DNA of 64,000 bases, from positions 11,282,587 to 11,346,586 of the forward strand of contig NC_071333.1 of the NCBI RefSeq assembly GCF_010183535.1, in the 5' to 3' direction. The notes under the pieces were generated by a model that saw only the letters and a list, made by a program, of their open reading frames with translations, did no database searches and was not told where the DNA came from. The position numbers and the translations under genes are program-made. Position 1 is the stretch's first letter. Each line of letters starts with the position of its first letter. Source of the DNA: Caenorhabditis remanei (taxonomy: Eukaryota; Nematoda; Chromadorea; Rhabditida; Rhabditidae). Positions 47,426 through 60,857 of the stretch are shown piece after piece.

Positions 47426-48639
47426 CTGAATGAAATTGAAGGGAAAGTCAGTTTCTGAATAGGGATTGAAAGAGAAGAAGATGAAGCCAAAGGATGTGAA
47501 GTGTGAGAAGAAAATGGGCTGTAGAGAGCGGGATGGATAAAGAGGTGAGTGTGTGAAAAACGCTGACAATTTTCTCAGACAAACCCTTGTTCTAATGCAA
47601 CATTTTTTCAATCACGGGAAGATGTTGACAAGGAGTTTCGAATGAAAAGTTTTGAGAGATATGAAGAGAACTGATAGAAAAGATAAATCTGCCCTCCAAG
47701 ACCTCCGGAAAAAAATAATTAGACGTGAGGGAGGCGACATATGCGCCTGACCACTGCTCGGGCAATAGAAAAATTGAGAGAAATGGATAGATAGAAAATC
47801 TGTTTCATATAAGCAAAAAGAAGAAGATGCGAAGAATATTCAGATAATGCGTGAGAATAATTCTATGCGAAAGATGCAAATAAGTTTTTCGAAGATTGAT
47901 ATTCGTAGCCGAAGAGTGAATTTTCTCTTTTGAGAATTAACCAGAGTATAGAATATTATGCTTTACATATGTATAACACTAAAGTCTTGATCGTAAGGCA
48001 GACAAACCAAGATGTTAAGGAGAATTGCCTATGTGTATGGGTAGCAAATCAATGAAGTTTTCAGCACTCGAAAAACTTTTCGTTTCTTCTTTAATCACAG
48101 AAAAAAAGAACACATAAAATAATTGAAAAGCGTTTACTTGTTCTCATAGTCGTCTGAGATGCACCTCTGGGACCTCGTGTTGAAATAACTCAGAGACATT
48201 TCATTGTCTTTCTCTTAGAAAATGAAAAACATGTAATGAATAATCAACTCTAATAATTTCAACTCCATTCTCAATTCTGTTGAGTTTATTGAATGATGAT
48301 GGACGAGTTAGCATCATTTACATGAAAGAGTGCAGCCTATTGAAATATCAACAATCAAAAACGTTCAAGTATTAATGAATGACTCGAATATGTCACAAAA
48401 AACTGGGCGAGAGAAGTTGTACGTTGAAAATCAAAGAGAAATCACTTTTAAAGTTAAAGTATTTATGGTGAAAGATGAACTTTTGATCTCCTAGAATTCC
48501 TCTTCCAGAATACACGTGAACCGGATATTATATCTCTCCGAACACTTATAATGTGAGGATATGTGTGATTGAACAGTGGCCATCATACTCCTACAGTCTA
48601 TTTTTTGCTCCTTCCGATATCTGATTTCCAGACAACATT
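47426..48639. other. Intergenic, no gene seen
   Basis: AT-rich upstream region of the methyltransferase gene. The frame upstream of 47426 (to 47611, minus) is open but gives a cysteine/serine/phenylalanine-rich product without support, so I treat it as non-coding. Confidence 0.4.
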
Positions 48640-48840
48640 TTATTTGATTGCAAGAGGGTGACAGGTGCAATCCCTCAAAAAGCTTTGATAATAGTTAGCC
48701 TCAATGACTGGCTTTTTCTTTTCAGCGGTATTCTTCGTTGTGTGAGAATCCGATTTTTCATATCTCGAATATTCTCCATTCATCGGTTTTCCCGCGTGAC
48801 CGATGGAGGCTAACGCCGACCAGTAGTTTCTCACGATCAT
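48640..48840 (-). CDS. Possible single-exon small protein, 66 residues
   Basis: An ATG-initiated frame starting MIVRNYWSALASIGHAG and ending HPLAIK. An acceptor-like TTTGTAG lies 11 bases before the ATG and an AATAAA overlaps the stop. Codon choice looks like that of the neighbouring genes (ATC, AAG, GGA, TTG, GCT used). The product is polar and basic, with no signal peptide or known motif. It may be chance: single-exon frames of this length are common in this window. Confidence 0.35.
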   Translation of the reverse strand: MIVRNYWSALASIGHAGKPMNGEYSRYEKSDSHTTKNTAEKKKPVIEANYYQSFLRDCTCHPLAIK

Positions 48841-51800
48841 GCCAAATTAGGCTACAAAGTACAGCCTTCTCTAGAGTGTGTATAAATAACTTTTATCTTG
48901 CGTTTTATACTTTCCGTGCATAAGTTCACAGCTTTCATAAAGATTCATTCAAGATTCCCATTCTTACTCACTTTTCTCGCAGTATGTGCAATTTTCTTCT
49001 GACGCTCGGATTCTTAGGAAATTATTTCGTACTTTCCATTTCTATAACAGCTCACTCGGAGTTGTTGTTACGAACAAGTTTCGAGAATGCAAAGTCACAA
49101 CAAGTCGTGCGATGACCAGAATCAAATTCCTGACTGCGTGTTTTGCTTAGGTTTAAGAGCCTCCTTGAGTAGCTCTATGGGTAACGTCGCCATCTTCAAT
49201 TTGAATACTCGGATGCTGAGAAATATTCATTCAATCATATGTATGCTTACCCTTTGCTATACTTCCTTCTTTAATAGATGACCTGTCCTCCAAAAAATAT
49301 CTCATGCTGAGTCTTGCCGATTTTTTATTTTCAGGGACAGCGGCACTTCGAGTTTTGAGTCTTTCAGTTCTCAATTTTAAAAAATGAGAAGGAACACCCA
49401 TGATAATATTTGAAAGAGCTACTATCTCAGTTTTCATTTTGTAAGATTGAAAATGCTCAGAGAACATTTTCTTCTATAATTTTTACTCGAAAAACTTAAT
49501 TTTTATGTTTTCATCTTTTTATTTTTCCACGTTACGTTGAAGGTTTTCTTCCTTTTTCCTAATCCCATGTGACTATTCAGTATGCCAAACAAGAAAAAAA
49601 AAGCAGAGTGGGCCGTGCGCGCAAAAAAGGAGAAGGGAGAGCACAACTTGATTAGTCTAATCAGAACATCGGTGAATCCTCGGGAGCCTGTCGTAGCCGT
49701 TGTTGCTTTTCCTCACGCCTGCAACTCTTTGATTCAATTTATTGCCCTCCGACGGACAAAAAATGGGAAAAAAGAAAGGAAAAAAAAGTAGAGGCTAAAA
49801 CTTTTCGGACGGATCTTTCCTTTTCTACAGCTTCTTTGCCGCTAGCACCTAAGCTTTGATTCACTAGCTGAAAGCATCATGATTCGACTATTCCGCACCA
49901 CAGAATAACAACGATCGGACGATCTTGTTTTGATGCACTTGGTTTTCTGACAGCCGACTGATAGGAGACTCAAAATTTCGAGCTTCTAGCTTTTAGTCAT
50001 ACTGTTTTTCGAGGTGTTCGCAATGTTTGTAGTGGAAGTAAAATAGGAAACGGATAACATCCAAAAACAAAGGTAATGGGTGACTAATGTTGATGAAGTG
50101 ACTGGCTCTGGCAAGATGCCAGAAGGATCTCTGTTCTTTTTTGCACATTGCAGTGCGCGTACATAGTATTTCAAATAAACCAAAATGGGATTTCACCATG
50201 CTTTCTGCAGTTAAGTGGGGTAATTGGTGAAACGAAGAACTTCCGCTCCTTTTGAATTTCTTAATTCAAGACTAAAGTCGAGTTCACTTTCCCATTTCCT
50301 TATTCGAAGAAGCGTTGTGTGGAAAACAACTCATTTCGAACCACACCAACACCCACGCAATTATTTTTCCAGTTTTCTTTCGTTTCCTGTCTCATAGTCT
50401 TCTTGTTCACCCGTATCTTTTAAAAATCCAGACTTACTCAATCCAATTCGATTCCATTTCAAATGTGAACAAAGTACTTTTCCGAGAAGTTAATCTGTTC
50501 GACGAGTACATTCTGGTTAAGATCGTTTAATCTAAAATTCTGGATTCAGACTCCAATATTTCGAGATATAACACTGAAAACCAGAAGTAATGTAGTTACA
50601 AAGTCAGAATCTGTTTTCTATTTTGATATTCTCTGATCCAGGAAAGAGGACACTCTCGTGAGTATTCCGTTTTCCTACTAACCGGTGACGCACCCTCTTC
50701 TGTGATTATAATAGAGCTTAATTGAACATTTTTCCACATTTTTTGGTGAAATCTTATGTCCTGATTGAGGTATTGTGAAATATATTCAGTAGTACACATT
50801 GTATTCTGTTTCCAAATACTTATCACCTATATATTTTCATCCACATTCGTTCTCTCATTTCTGATCGAGGGCTATGCTCGTTTTTGCAACTTTTTATAGA
50901 AAAAGGTTCCAGAAATCTTTCGTGACTTCTCGCACTTTTTGACTTTATTCTTTTTATCTATTATATTATCTCAAATCAAGTGAGCTATTCACAAAACACA
51001 TGCTGTTCTTAGAGGATTCACTTGCGTAAATCAATTTTCCAAGCGAGAAGTCTTTTGATCTTCTTTTTTCTTTTTTCTCTTGACCACTGAAGTAGTTCAG
51101 CAAATCAAACAAGCTGCAGCACGTTTTTTGTTAAAAATAGTTGTTTCATAGATTTTATTAAAAATGCCGGACATATAAGATAATTACTGAGCTTTACTCT
51201 AGTAACCATTTCTAGTATTTTTATAAGACCTAGTCTCTTTGTTTTTTCTGGATAATTATATTTTTCTCATGCTATTCAGACCTCAACTTCTTCAGAAGCT
51301 GTGTCTCTTAACCTGCCTCAACGAGCCAGTACCTTCAACTTGGAAAAACAATTCCTCGCCTTAAATTCACGTCATTCTCCCAGGACTCACCTGAGAATTT
51401 CGTCATATTATGATAGGTCGAATCGAGGAATCCTCACGTATCAATATGCTCTGCATGACGTACATACAAAGTGGCTGACCAGAAACAATAGTGCGCAAAG
51501 ACAAAAGCTACATGAATTTCTGATGGTTCTCTCTCACTTTCACTCGAAGCCTGGAAAACTTTCAAAGCCAGATTTTAGACCAGATTTCAAAGAACTTTGT
51601 GTCTTTCCTGTCGTTTTTTGTGCGCCGTGATGCGTCTCCAATTTCCAGAATATTTCCAGAAATAATGTCTAGCTGTGGGAATTTCAACGAAACACTCTTC
51701 TGCAAGTACACCATCTTACATCTGCCCAACGACACTTCATCATCACAATTTCCTTTTCCGTATGACCGCGATTTATGTTTTATTAATTGCTCGACTCTCA

Positions 51801-53267
51801 GCTTCGACACATTCCGTTTTTCGTCGCCTTCTCCGTCTCTCTATCATTTAGGATCATTATTATTGCAATCATAAAAAATGTTGCCAGCAGGAAAAAAGGT
51901 CCTAGAGAAATATGAATATTTCTTTCCCACCGGCGTATGTGTCGGCCCCCGGAGCACGAGGTATTTCTCAATCACTGCTCCGAGAGCACCGTAGTTCTTC
52001 TTCTTCTACTTCTTCAAGGACACACCCACCATCTCTTCGCTTCTTGCCAGAGATTCCGTATGTGTGTGTGTGTATGTGTGCAAAACGTCTTTTGATATGA
52101 ATATTCGATTTTACTCCGTGCCTCCTGTTATGGAATTCAATTTTTTTCTTCCCTCTCTTCTGCTCTTAAGGTGAATCTTGCTCAAGAGACGATCTTCCGG
52201 AAAAGGATTGTCCGTCCTACACACACTTTGTGTAGTATTTGCAATCTGATTAGCACTACTCGTCAAACCTCTCACTTCATGTACCGGCTAGCCTACCAAA
52301 ACCACTCTACCAATCCTTGTCTTGAAAGATGCTTGTTTCATTTTGCATTTTCTCCTCCGCCCATCCCTAATTCCAAAATTCATTCGACCGCCTGTGTTTC
52401 AAACATTTGAGTTTTTCCGCATTTCCACTGTTCACAAATTACGCTAATCAACCTCTTTTCTAACCGATTTAAGCTCTCTTCTCGCTTCATTTAATTCCTT
52501 TCGGCGCCCCCATTTTGCTCTTGAAACGAACCCTCTGCCCATCGTTTTCTCCTCTTCTATCCTCTCGACCCAAAATTGACTCTTTTCTGCTCTTCCTTCC
52601 TCTTCTTTATTATTCATTCTAGTCTCTCTTCCTATTTCTCTCTAATTAAAGTCGCTTTTAATAGTTTGATTCTTTGAAATGAGTGTCATTTTGTACTTTT
52701 ATGTCATATTACTTCATAATTCCATTACAATTCCATCCAATGTACAAAATCACGTCTTAATGACGTGAGAGCGTCCCCTCCAAATCCAGAACAATGAAAT
52801 CAGAAATTCGCAAGTGTGAGCTTCTGTCGAGTGATGTTGACATCTTTCTCTGAATATGAAATATTCGGCTCAATTCATTTCAGTTCGTCTCGAACTAAAA
52901 CAAAAACTTGTTTTCCTGTTGTTTTCTCACTTTTAAAACCGAATCAGTGTCGGCGCATCTTTCTCTCTCATTTTGTTGTTTTTTTTTCGTAAAGGTGTAT
53001 TATTAGTTAGTGCTTTGCTGGATAAAAATGAAAACTTTTAAGAACGGTTGTGAATTCTAATGACATCAATTTTAGGTTTCGTGAATAAGCTCAATTCCAA
53101 AAGAATTCACAGCCATCTCATAATAGAGTATTCCCATGACATTCCTAGTTATAAAATATTCCCACTGTCATTATTATGATTTCCACGTTCTTTATCCGCC
53201 TTTCTTTGGAAGCGTATCACTCTTTCATACTTTCGAAAGCCTGTCTGATATTCCAGGCCTTGAACTG
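48841..53267. other. Large upstream region of the receptor gene
   Basis: About 4.4 kb with no gene I can support. It has several CT-rich tracts (around 51060, 52010 and 52440-52650) and ORFs that look random. Neuronal GPCR genes often have long upstream regions, so regulatory content is plausible but not shown. Confidence 0.5.
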
Positions 53268-56200
53268 ATGAACGAATCGGAAATCGAGGCTGCGGTGGCA
53301 GCCATGGAGCTGGAGGACCAACTGCTCCAACCCGAATGGTCTTATCTGGTTCTTTCCGTCGTTCCTCTTGTCTGCATCTTGGGTAATCTTATGGTAGTGG
53401 CTGCTGTTTGGACAACCAGAAGTTTACAGACCCCGACAAATCATCTTTTGGTAGAATTAAATTTAGTTTCAGACAGGAAACAAAAATTTTCATTTCAGGT
53501 CTCGCTGGCAATGGCTGATTTGATAGTTGGTGCGTTTGTGATGCCTTTCAGTATATACCTATCGGTAAATACAAATAATCTAATTGCATGATTTTTGAAA
53601 AGTTATTTCAGGTGAACGGTCTTCACTGGCACTTGCCTCTGTTTGTCTGTTATTTCTATTGCGTTTTGGATGTTGCTGCAAGCACTTCGTCAATTATTCA
53701 TCTCGTGTTGATTAGTATTGACAGGTTTGACAGCTCAAGTGTCAAAACTAGCAATCGAAAATGTTGCAGATTGGTGGCGGCTACTAAACCTGCAGAATAT
53801 AAGACAATAAAACACAGGAAAAGAGTGTATTTGGCAATTGCTATCACATGGTTATTCAGCATTGCACTTTCTTTGCCTCTGGGAACTGGGTTCAATACTC
53901 GAACCAGTCACTTCCTTGTGATAGAACATCATTGTGGAATTTATAATCCTATTTATATGCTTGGTAGCAGCATTTTCGCATTTTATCTACCATGTCTCAT
54001 TATGATATTCACCTACGGTTACATCTTTTGGACTCTTAGGAAACGTCTTCGAGCTATCCAGTTACAGGTACCTCATCTGACAATGTTCTTGGTTAAATGA
54101 TCTTCTGATTTCAGGAAATGGCCGGAGGTCAATTCCTCGGGTTTGGAGCAGATGTTGGTAACATCACCACGTCAGCAATTCAATCGGTCATTGGTTCGTT
54201 CTCCCTTTTTTCTGCTAATTCCATTATTTCATTCTCTGTGTTTAGGTATTGCTCCTAAGAATAGAAACATGATCACTTGGGAGAAGCCACTGCTCAAGAA
54301 AATCGAAGAAACTGCTGCAGAGCACGCCAGCTCATTGAATGACAGTGAACGTGAGCAGGTGAGAAACGATGAGAAATTGTTTGGTCTAAAAAACGAAAAA
54401 CTTTCTCCGTTTTTGGATTTTCTCACTGTTTGAATCAAAAATTCCGAGATTTCTCTCTTTTCTCCCGTATTTTTTCACATACTCGCACAGAAGCGGACAT
54501 TTCGCGCGGAATAGAAAATTATCTCGTTTTATAGTTCTCCGAAAAGATGAATGTGATATTAGTCTGACTCCGAATAAAAAGAAAAACGGAGAGAGAGAAA
54601 AGGAAAAGAGCAGAGAGTTTTCTAAAACGGATACAAACTGAGTCATCATCCATTGAATGGTGGGAATCTGGTTTTCGGTATGTATTTATATATTGTATCT
54701 GTTGAGATTTCTGGGAAAAAGTACTTTTTGAAATCACAATTACTCATTTCGATCTGGAATACTTATCAGCAAATACTGAAATTTCAGCTTCAAACAATCC
54801 TCGAAGCAGTTCATCCTTCCTCTTCAGGAAGTCAAGAGAACACAACAATTGAGGTAGTTCCTTGCTCGTTAAGTTTGCGCTCTCAAGTGTTTTGTCATTT
54901 TTGCAGGAAGACCCCGACCGACCTCCTTCTGTCCTGCTTGAGGCGGTCACTTTAAAATGCGAGATCGACACCAGCGGGCCCATCCTTGAACTACCACGTC
55001 CAACATACACAAAAAAGTGAGAAAAGAAGAAGAAGAGCCTGGCGAAAAAAGAATTACAAACGAGATCTTGCAGCATGTCGCGCCGATTCTCTGATGCGGT
55101 CAATTCAATTTCGAGTCGCGGTAGAATGAAGTCGGTGTCTTTTGGAACTGCATCAAGAAAACGACGGCATTCACATCAGCCACAGGGAAATCGGGAAGTC
55201 GTCACGTCCGAAGAGTCCAAAAAGTTGCACTCTCTGAAGCCACCGTTGGTTAGTCACACAGGGGTCAAAAAACGACAAAAAATGCGTCTTCAAAAGTCAC
55301 AAAAGTTTCTTTTTCCACGGGAACCAGAACCTTGCGAGATGGAAGAATGAATTAATGAGTGGAGAGAAAAAGGACTGATTCGGAAAAACTTTTACATTTC
55401 GATTTCCTGAATGAGAAACGATCCACTTTGAATAACATGAGAAAACAGTACACTGTTGTAAAATGAAATCTGAAATTTCTAACATTAATTTTTTAACGAA
55501 AGTATTGTAGTCATGGCGATGTCATGTTTACTATCTTTATCCCTTTTCAAAATGCATGATCTTTCATAAAACATTCAGTTCTAATTTTCAACTATCGCGG
55601 GTAAGTATACTCTCAGTTTGTTCCGCCTCTCATTTCAATTTTCATTTTTCTCTATCTCTATGCACACCTTTTAGAACGGAACCTGTTCTCTCCCGATCAC
55701 TTCAACATATGAAAAAGATGAATTTGTGAGTTAGAGTATACTCGGAACAGTAACTATGATTTTCCCCTTTTTACATCTTTATCGTGTGTACTTATCGCAT
55801 GTTACATCTGCTGATTAGCTGAACCAGAGCTTTTTGCTAAAATGAGCCGAATACATTTTAGCACGTGAGGTTGCATAGATGAGTACCTTCGTTAGCTTTG
55901 CTTTTAGGAATTCAGATATATAAAGTGAAATATTTTGTGAAGGTAGGTTAACCTACTTCTTGAGCTTTTGCAAAGTTTCTCAAGATCTCACGCATATATT
56001 TAGTACGGAGGGTGGAAAAAGGTATAGAAATGTGTAACAAGCTGTTGCTCTGATTAGCTTTTAATGATTATACTGCTTTCAGAATGGCTTTTTCAATATG
56101 TCGTTATAAAGGGATCTTTGAATATATGATTTCAGGTTGAGAAAAGGAAGATGAGAAGATTGTCCGAGATGATTTCGGATTGGGAGCGACCATCTAGAAG

Positions 56201-58016
56201 TTCTATCAGCAATATGTATCTATATGCGAGAAGAGAAAGTGTCTACATTGCCAGGAAAAAATTGGCAGGCTTGAAAGTAATAACGAACACACGATTTGAT
56301 ATGACATAAAATACATTACGGGCACTATGAAAGTGAAAAAACGAAGCCTGTACTCTATTTTACCATCATAGCGAATAGCAATTGGTTTTTGAACACAGAC
56401 AAAAGTAGTTTGTTTAGGATTGGGCATTGGACTTACTAGCAAAACTAAAGTCCAAACAAGGAATGGCTATTCGACGGGAGACACGAGCAACAAAACTAGT
56501 GGCAACTGTCATGGGTATTAACAATAAATTGGGAAAGCACGCGAATAATTTATTTTCAGTTGTTTTTCTTGTCTGCTGGCTTCCTTTCTTCACTCTCAAC
56601 ATGATCAAGATTTATAAGTTGATATTCAACGTGTGGTCTGCTGATTTGGAAATTTGGTTCCATTGGTTTACAGCTCTTGGATATTTGAACTCTTCGCTAA
56701 ATTTCTTCATTTACTCAACTATCAATCCGGTAGGTTGGATGAAAAAAGACATAAAAACAGAATGATGGTACACGAATCTAACTTCGACTCTTGAGACACC
56801 CACAAAAACAATATGAAGTATTGGAGACAATGATTTACAGAAATTCCGTCATTCATTTCGTCGTTTGCTGGGATTCCGCCGATCCTCACGACGTCAACGT
56901 GAGAAGTCGTGGATGCTACCGCCCCGTGACAGTAGCAGGTACGCGTCGTATTCAATTTTTGGTAGTTTTGATAAATTTAATAACAGAGGTCCGGCGAAAT
57001 GTGGCTGCGGGTTCCATAAAATTGTGAAAAGCCCTCTGCGCAAAACGAGCTCAGCTGGGTAAGTTCTGTTGTGATCTCATTTTCGACAGGTTCAATTCTA
57101 ACTCTTCTAATAGAAATCCTCCCATTCAGTTCTGACACTTCCAGTTCGGGTCAATCGTTCAGAAACAAAATATTCAAAAGGTTTTTGTCTGGATTAGAAT
57201 GAGTGATTGTCCTCGCATGGGACCGCCTAGAAACAAAATAAAATGAATTGAATGATGGAAACCTCTTCTTTCCTATTATCAGTTTCTATTCGAATGATTT
57301 TTTTCTTTGAATTTTCAATATTAAGATGCTTGAGCATGATGACCGATGAAAATTTAGAAATATTCTCGACAAGAACACGTCAGAATCAACTAAACGTTTT
57401 CAGACCAATGAACAACCGCAAAATCTCCATGCAAAAGCCAGAAATCGTCATTGATGAGATTTCTCCAAACAGAATATCCATATCGGCAGGAGGAAACACT
57501 ACTTTCAGGTAAACAAGAAATCAGTGATAAAGGAAAATACAAAAACTTCACAACATTCACAGATTTAGCACTTCCAGACCTCAGCCAGTTTAGGTAGGAG
57601 GAGTCTTCTGACTCTCAATTCTATATTTGTTCTTAACTTTGTTGTGTTTCTATTTATATTGTTAGTAAGTATACAATGTGTGTTTTTGATAAGGAGATGG
57701 AAGACTTTCCGAACTGTAGGCGTAAAATAGAACATGAAAACCGGATTTTCTAATCGAAATAAATTGATTTCAGGCGATCCTCCGATGATTGCATTCGTAG
57801 ATCTTCTTCTGAAATTATTGGTGGCATTACTCTTCCATCACAAAGTAGCAATGATAAGCGAAGGTTTGTCCATGAAAAAGTCTGATTCATTCAAAACCAT
57901 TATGTTTCAGAGGATCTGGCATGTCTAATAGTTCAGCATCTCTTCATATCCATGAAACTCGAATGACGTTTGAAGCTATGGTCAACGATCAAGCAGATTG
58001 CGAAATTTTCGTTTGA
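53268..58016 (+). CDS. dop-6: D2-like aminergic (dopamine-type) G-protein-coupled receptor
   Basis: Sixteen exons in phase: 53268-53450, 53499-53564, 53612-53724, 53770-54067, 54115-54193, 54246-54358, 54788-54853, 54907-55016, 55074-55248, 56136-56276, 56418-56514, 56560-56729, 56841-57058, 57404-57508, 57774-57863 and 57911-58016 (709 residues). Amine-receptor hallmarks: LAMADLIVG in TM2, the amine-binding Asp in VLDVAAST (about D103), adjacent serines in TM5 (YMLGSSIFAFY) and CWLPFF in TM6 (about 486). The third intracellular loop is about 265 residues, as in Gi-coupled D2 receptors. Two motifs deviate: DRL for DRY (120-122) and NFFIY for NPxxY (about 528). Instead of the short tail of mammalian D2 receptors it has a cytoplasmic C-terminus of about 170 residues. 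The name dop-6 rests on D2-likeness and on linkage to the cst kinase, and is tentative. Confidence 0.82.
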
Positions 58017-58335
58017 TAATATTTTCCAATTTCCGGTCACGTCTTGATCTCAACCTATCACAACGAGTGTCTATGTATTTTCCATTCCTCTTGCCACGTT
58101 TCAGTGGTTCATGTTCTCTTTGAATTATATTGAATTACTATGTATGTTTTTATTTTCGAAAAAATTATTATATTTTCTTCTTGTTTTCTTGATTTAGAAG
58201 TTCGAATGGAATCTAATTTACTTCATTACAAAATTTTGAACAGAAAACATTTATTATGAACTTTTACTGTATCACATACTGAGATCAAATCATAAACCGG
58301 AAAACCGAGGAATGGTTAAGTTGCCCATAATTCTT
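58017..58335. other. Convergent 3' region
   Basis: Lies between the receptor stop and the stop of the 58336-59161 gene; AT-rich 3' UTR sequence only. Confidence 0.5.
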
Positions 58336-59161
58336 CTAGATACGTGGAATCTTTGGTGCCGGAGCAGTAAATTGAGAGGTGACTGCGTTGTTGGAAGATG
58401 TTGGCAAGGAGCGCTATAACAGGTTTTTAGTATGTAAAAATTATAAATCTTCAAATATTTTTAGTTCCTCAAACCGAGCCGTTTGGTGTAGCTAAACTTC
58501 ATCATTTAGTGAACGTTCCTTTTGAAAATTTTTTATTTGTGCGCCAACAATATGACTAATTGAGTAAAACTCGCGTTGGGTGTGCGGAAATTATACTTCC
58601 TTTAACACAACGACAGCGTAGATTAAATAGAATCCTCATTTTTTCAAATTCAATTATTTCACATATCCTAGTTATAATCCTCCTACTAACAGAATGTTTC
58701 TATTCAACTCCATCAATCCTATTATAAATTTTTATCTTTCTGAGAAGTATGACATCAAACGGATTATGATGAAGCTGACCAAGTCATTAGAACTATTCCA
58801 AATCATTCTTCGTTTTCAACTAAACTCAGCTGTCAGAAATAGTTCAATGTATATGAATTACCTTCTCAATAACTCGACTACCTCCTCCGATTTGCGCACT
58901 GCTGCTAGCTCGTCCTAGTTGTTCGTTCTGCGCAGTAGTCGTTGACGTGTGAGTCCTTTGATTTATTAGTTCCTGTCCGGCCTGCTGTTGAGGTATTGAT
59001 TGATAATTTTCTCCTTCGAACTGCTTCCAAAGTCCTAAAAATATCAAATAGATAAACGGAAAGGAATGAAAAACTATACCTGGAACATATTGTTTTCCAA
59101 GAAATGGAATATCAGTGAGGTGAGAAATCACGTCGTATCTCGTCTTATCGTATTGATTCAT
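58336..59161 (-). CDS. Unrecognised protein, 110 residues
   Basis: Three exons in phase: 59080-59161, 58862-59034 and 58336-58413. An acceptor TGTTACAG ends two bases before the ATG, a strong sign of SL trans-splicing and hence of a real gene start. The N-terminal 45 residues look folded (MNQYDKTRYDVISHLTDIPF, then FLGKQYVPGLWKQFEG). The rest is Q/S/T-rich and probably disordered, ending PAPKIPRI. There is no signal peptide, membrane span or motif I know. It is convergent with the receptor gene, with 319 bases between the stops. Confidence 0.7.
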
Positions 59162-60857
59162 TTCTGTAACAATAGAAAAATATAGACAAAAAAATAAAGA
59201 ATGAAAACTAGTTCAGCTATTCGACATGAAAAACTGAAAATGGAAAACGGAAACGTTGTAAGTAAGGGGGTAAACTCGACTATTTGCTGAGAACGTGATG
59301 GCGGAGACAAGTGAAAGTTAGCGACTAGTGAAAACGAATGTTTCCGAATAGTAAGAGTGAGTATCGGCATTCTGCATTTATCATTGAATCAATCGGCAAC
59401 ACGTCCTATCTTCTCAAGTGCACAAAGGTTCGGTTTATTCGAAAGAGAAATAGAAATATGTGTAACGCGTCATGACATGAAACTTCGTCTATCTGTTTTT
59501 TTTCGCATGTTGTTTCATCTAAAGTTTTTCGCAAGTCTTTGTGACCAAGACTTTGAAGCTGCAGTATTCAAAAAGTGAAGTGAAAGAGAGAGAGAGTCAA
59601 ATGAAAGACCTTCACGCTAGTTATCTAACAGAAACCTTGACTTTTTAGAAAAAAAATCTATACGAAAATGACACCCATAACTATCATTCTGTCATTCAAA
59701 AAGTTGAGATAGTAAACATTAGTGAGTCAGGTGATAAACATCAATCCTCCACTACTATACAACTTGTATGGTATCATGTAGATAGATAGCAACACAATAT
59801 TTTGGTGACTCCATCCAAACACCCCAGATGTGTGAAGGGTCATGTCTTCTTCTACAACGAGCGCAGTACACATATATCGCACTCTTTTTCTTTCCTTTCG
59901 TCTCGACCACACACTGCTCAAACAACGAGAGGCCGGCAAGCCTACGAATGCTCGTCGAATGTGATGCTTGCGGCCGGTAATATTAACGGCTCGTTTATCA
60001 CAGTTCTATGCATTGAAATGCTCCGATTTTTGAATTGTTCTCTGGTCTTTAATGGTTTCCTATCAATTGGTCTAGAGAAACTCATAATTTTTTAAAAGTT
60101 ATTTCTGTATTATGAAATCGGTGATTGCGGGCTTTGATGTTTTGCTATCGTTTCTTCGTTACTTCTAATTTATTCCGTGTCGCTTTTAATAAGCTGAAGC
60201 CATTTTTCAGCTGTTTTGTGAACAGAAAATACGGAAACGTAGGAGGAAAAACCTCAAAACGTTTACGTTTTCATTGTTCGTTTCCATTGAAAAGAAAAAA
60301 ACGTCCGGAGAAAGTGCTTGCACTTATCCTATTTCTAGCCCAGCAATGAATACTTAAAAACAGATCTCTCTTTTTTGTTAAAGACAATCGTTGTGATGTC
60401 CATTATTCATTGTGGCCGATTGGTGGCCACATGTGGATAACCTCCGTCTTCTTCTCGCCTTCCGTACATCGTCTGAATCGATTCTCTCGCCTCTCTTCTC
60501 ACCCTCTTTTTCTACTCAGAATATGACCATACATGCACTGTTGACGTTCTAATTGAACAATGAAGGATTACGGAAAACCAGGAGGGCGCAGAGAAAAATG
60601 CGACTAATGTGTCCTCAAGGATAGGTTTTATCTTCTTTCTTCTTTTTCTTTTTTCTTCTTCGATTATCTTGTCCCTAGTTCTTCTCTTCAATCCAACGGA
60701 CAACATCTGCTCTTCACTACTTTCTCATATCTATTGGGTGTTCATTTCTCTACTCACCGGACTCCGATCAGTTTACAACTATTTCATAGCGTTTCTTTTT
60801 TTCTGTTTCATCATTTTTCTTACTCAAAAGTTTCAATTTTCAACTTTCAGGGTCCCA
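59162..60857. other. Divergent upstream region of the 110-residue gene and the cst kinase
   Basis: 1.7 kb without a supported gene. A short GA repeat lies near 59588-59600. The acceptor CAACTTTCAG ending at 60850 is 7 bases before the kinase ATG. Confidence 0.5.

Noticed and set aside
53136..53267. Earlier ATG for the receptor at 53136
   Set aside because: An acceptor (ATTCCAG) ends at 53256, and the ATG at 53268 is the first after it; the extension is not receptor-like.
59930..59985. Imperfect inverted repeat around GCCGGCAAGC
   Set aside because: Only about six bases pair cleanly across a 40-base gap; not convincing as a structure.
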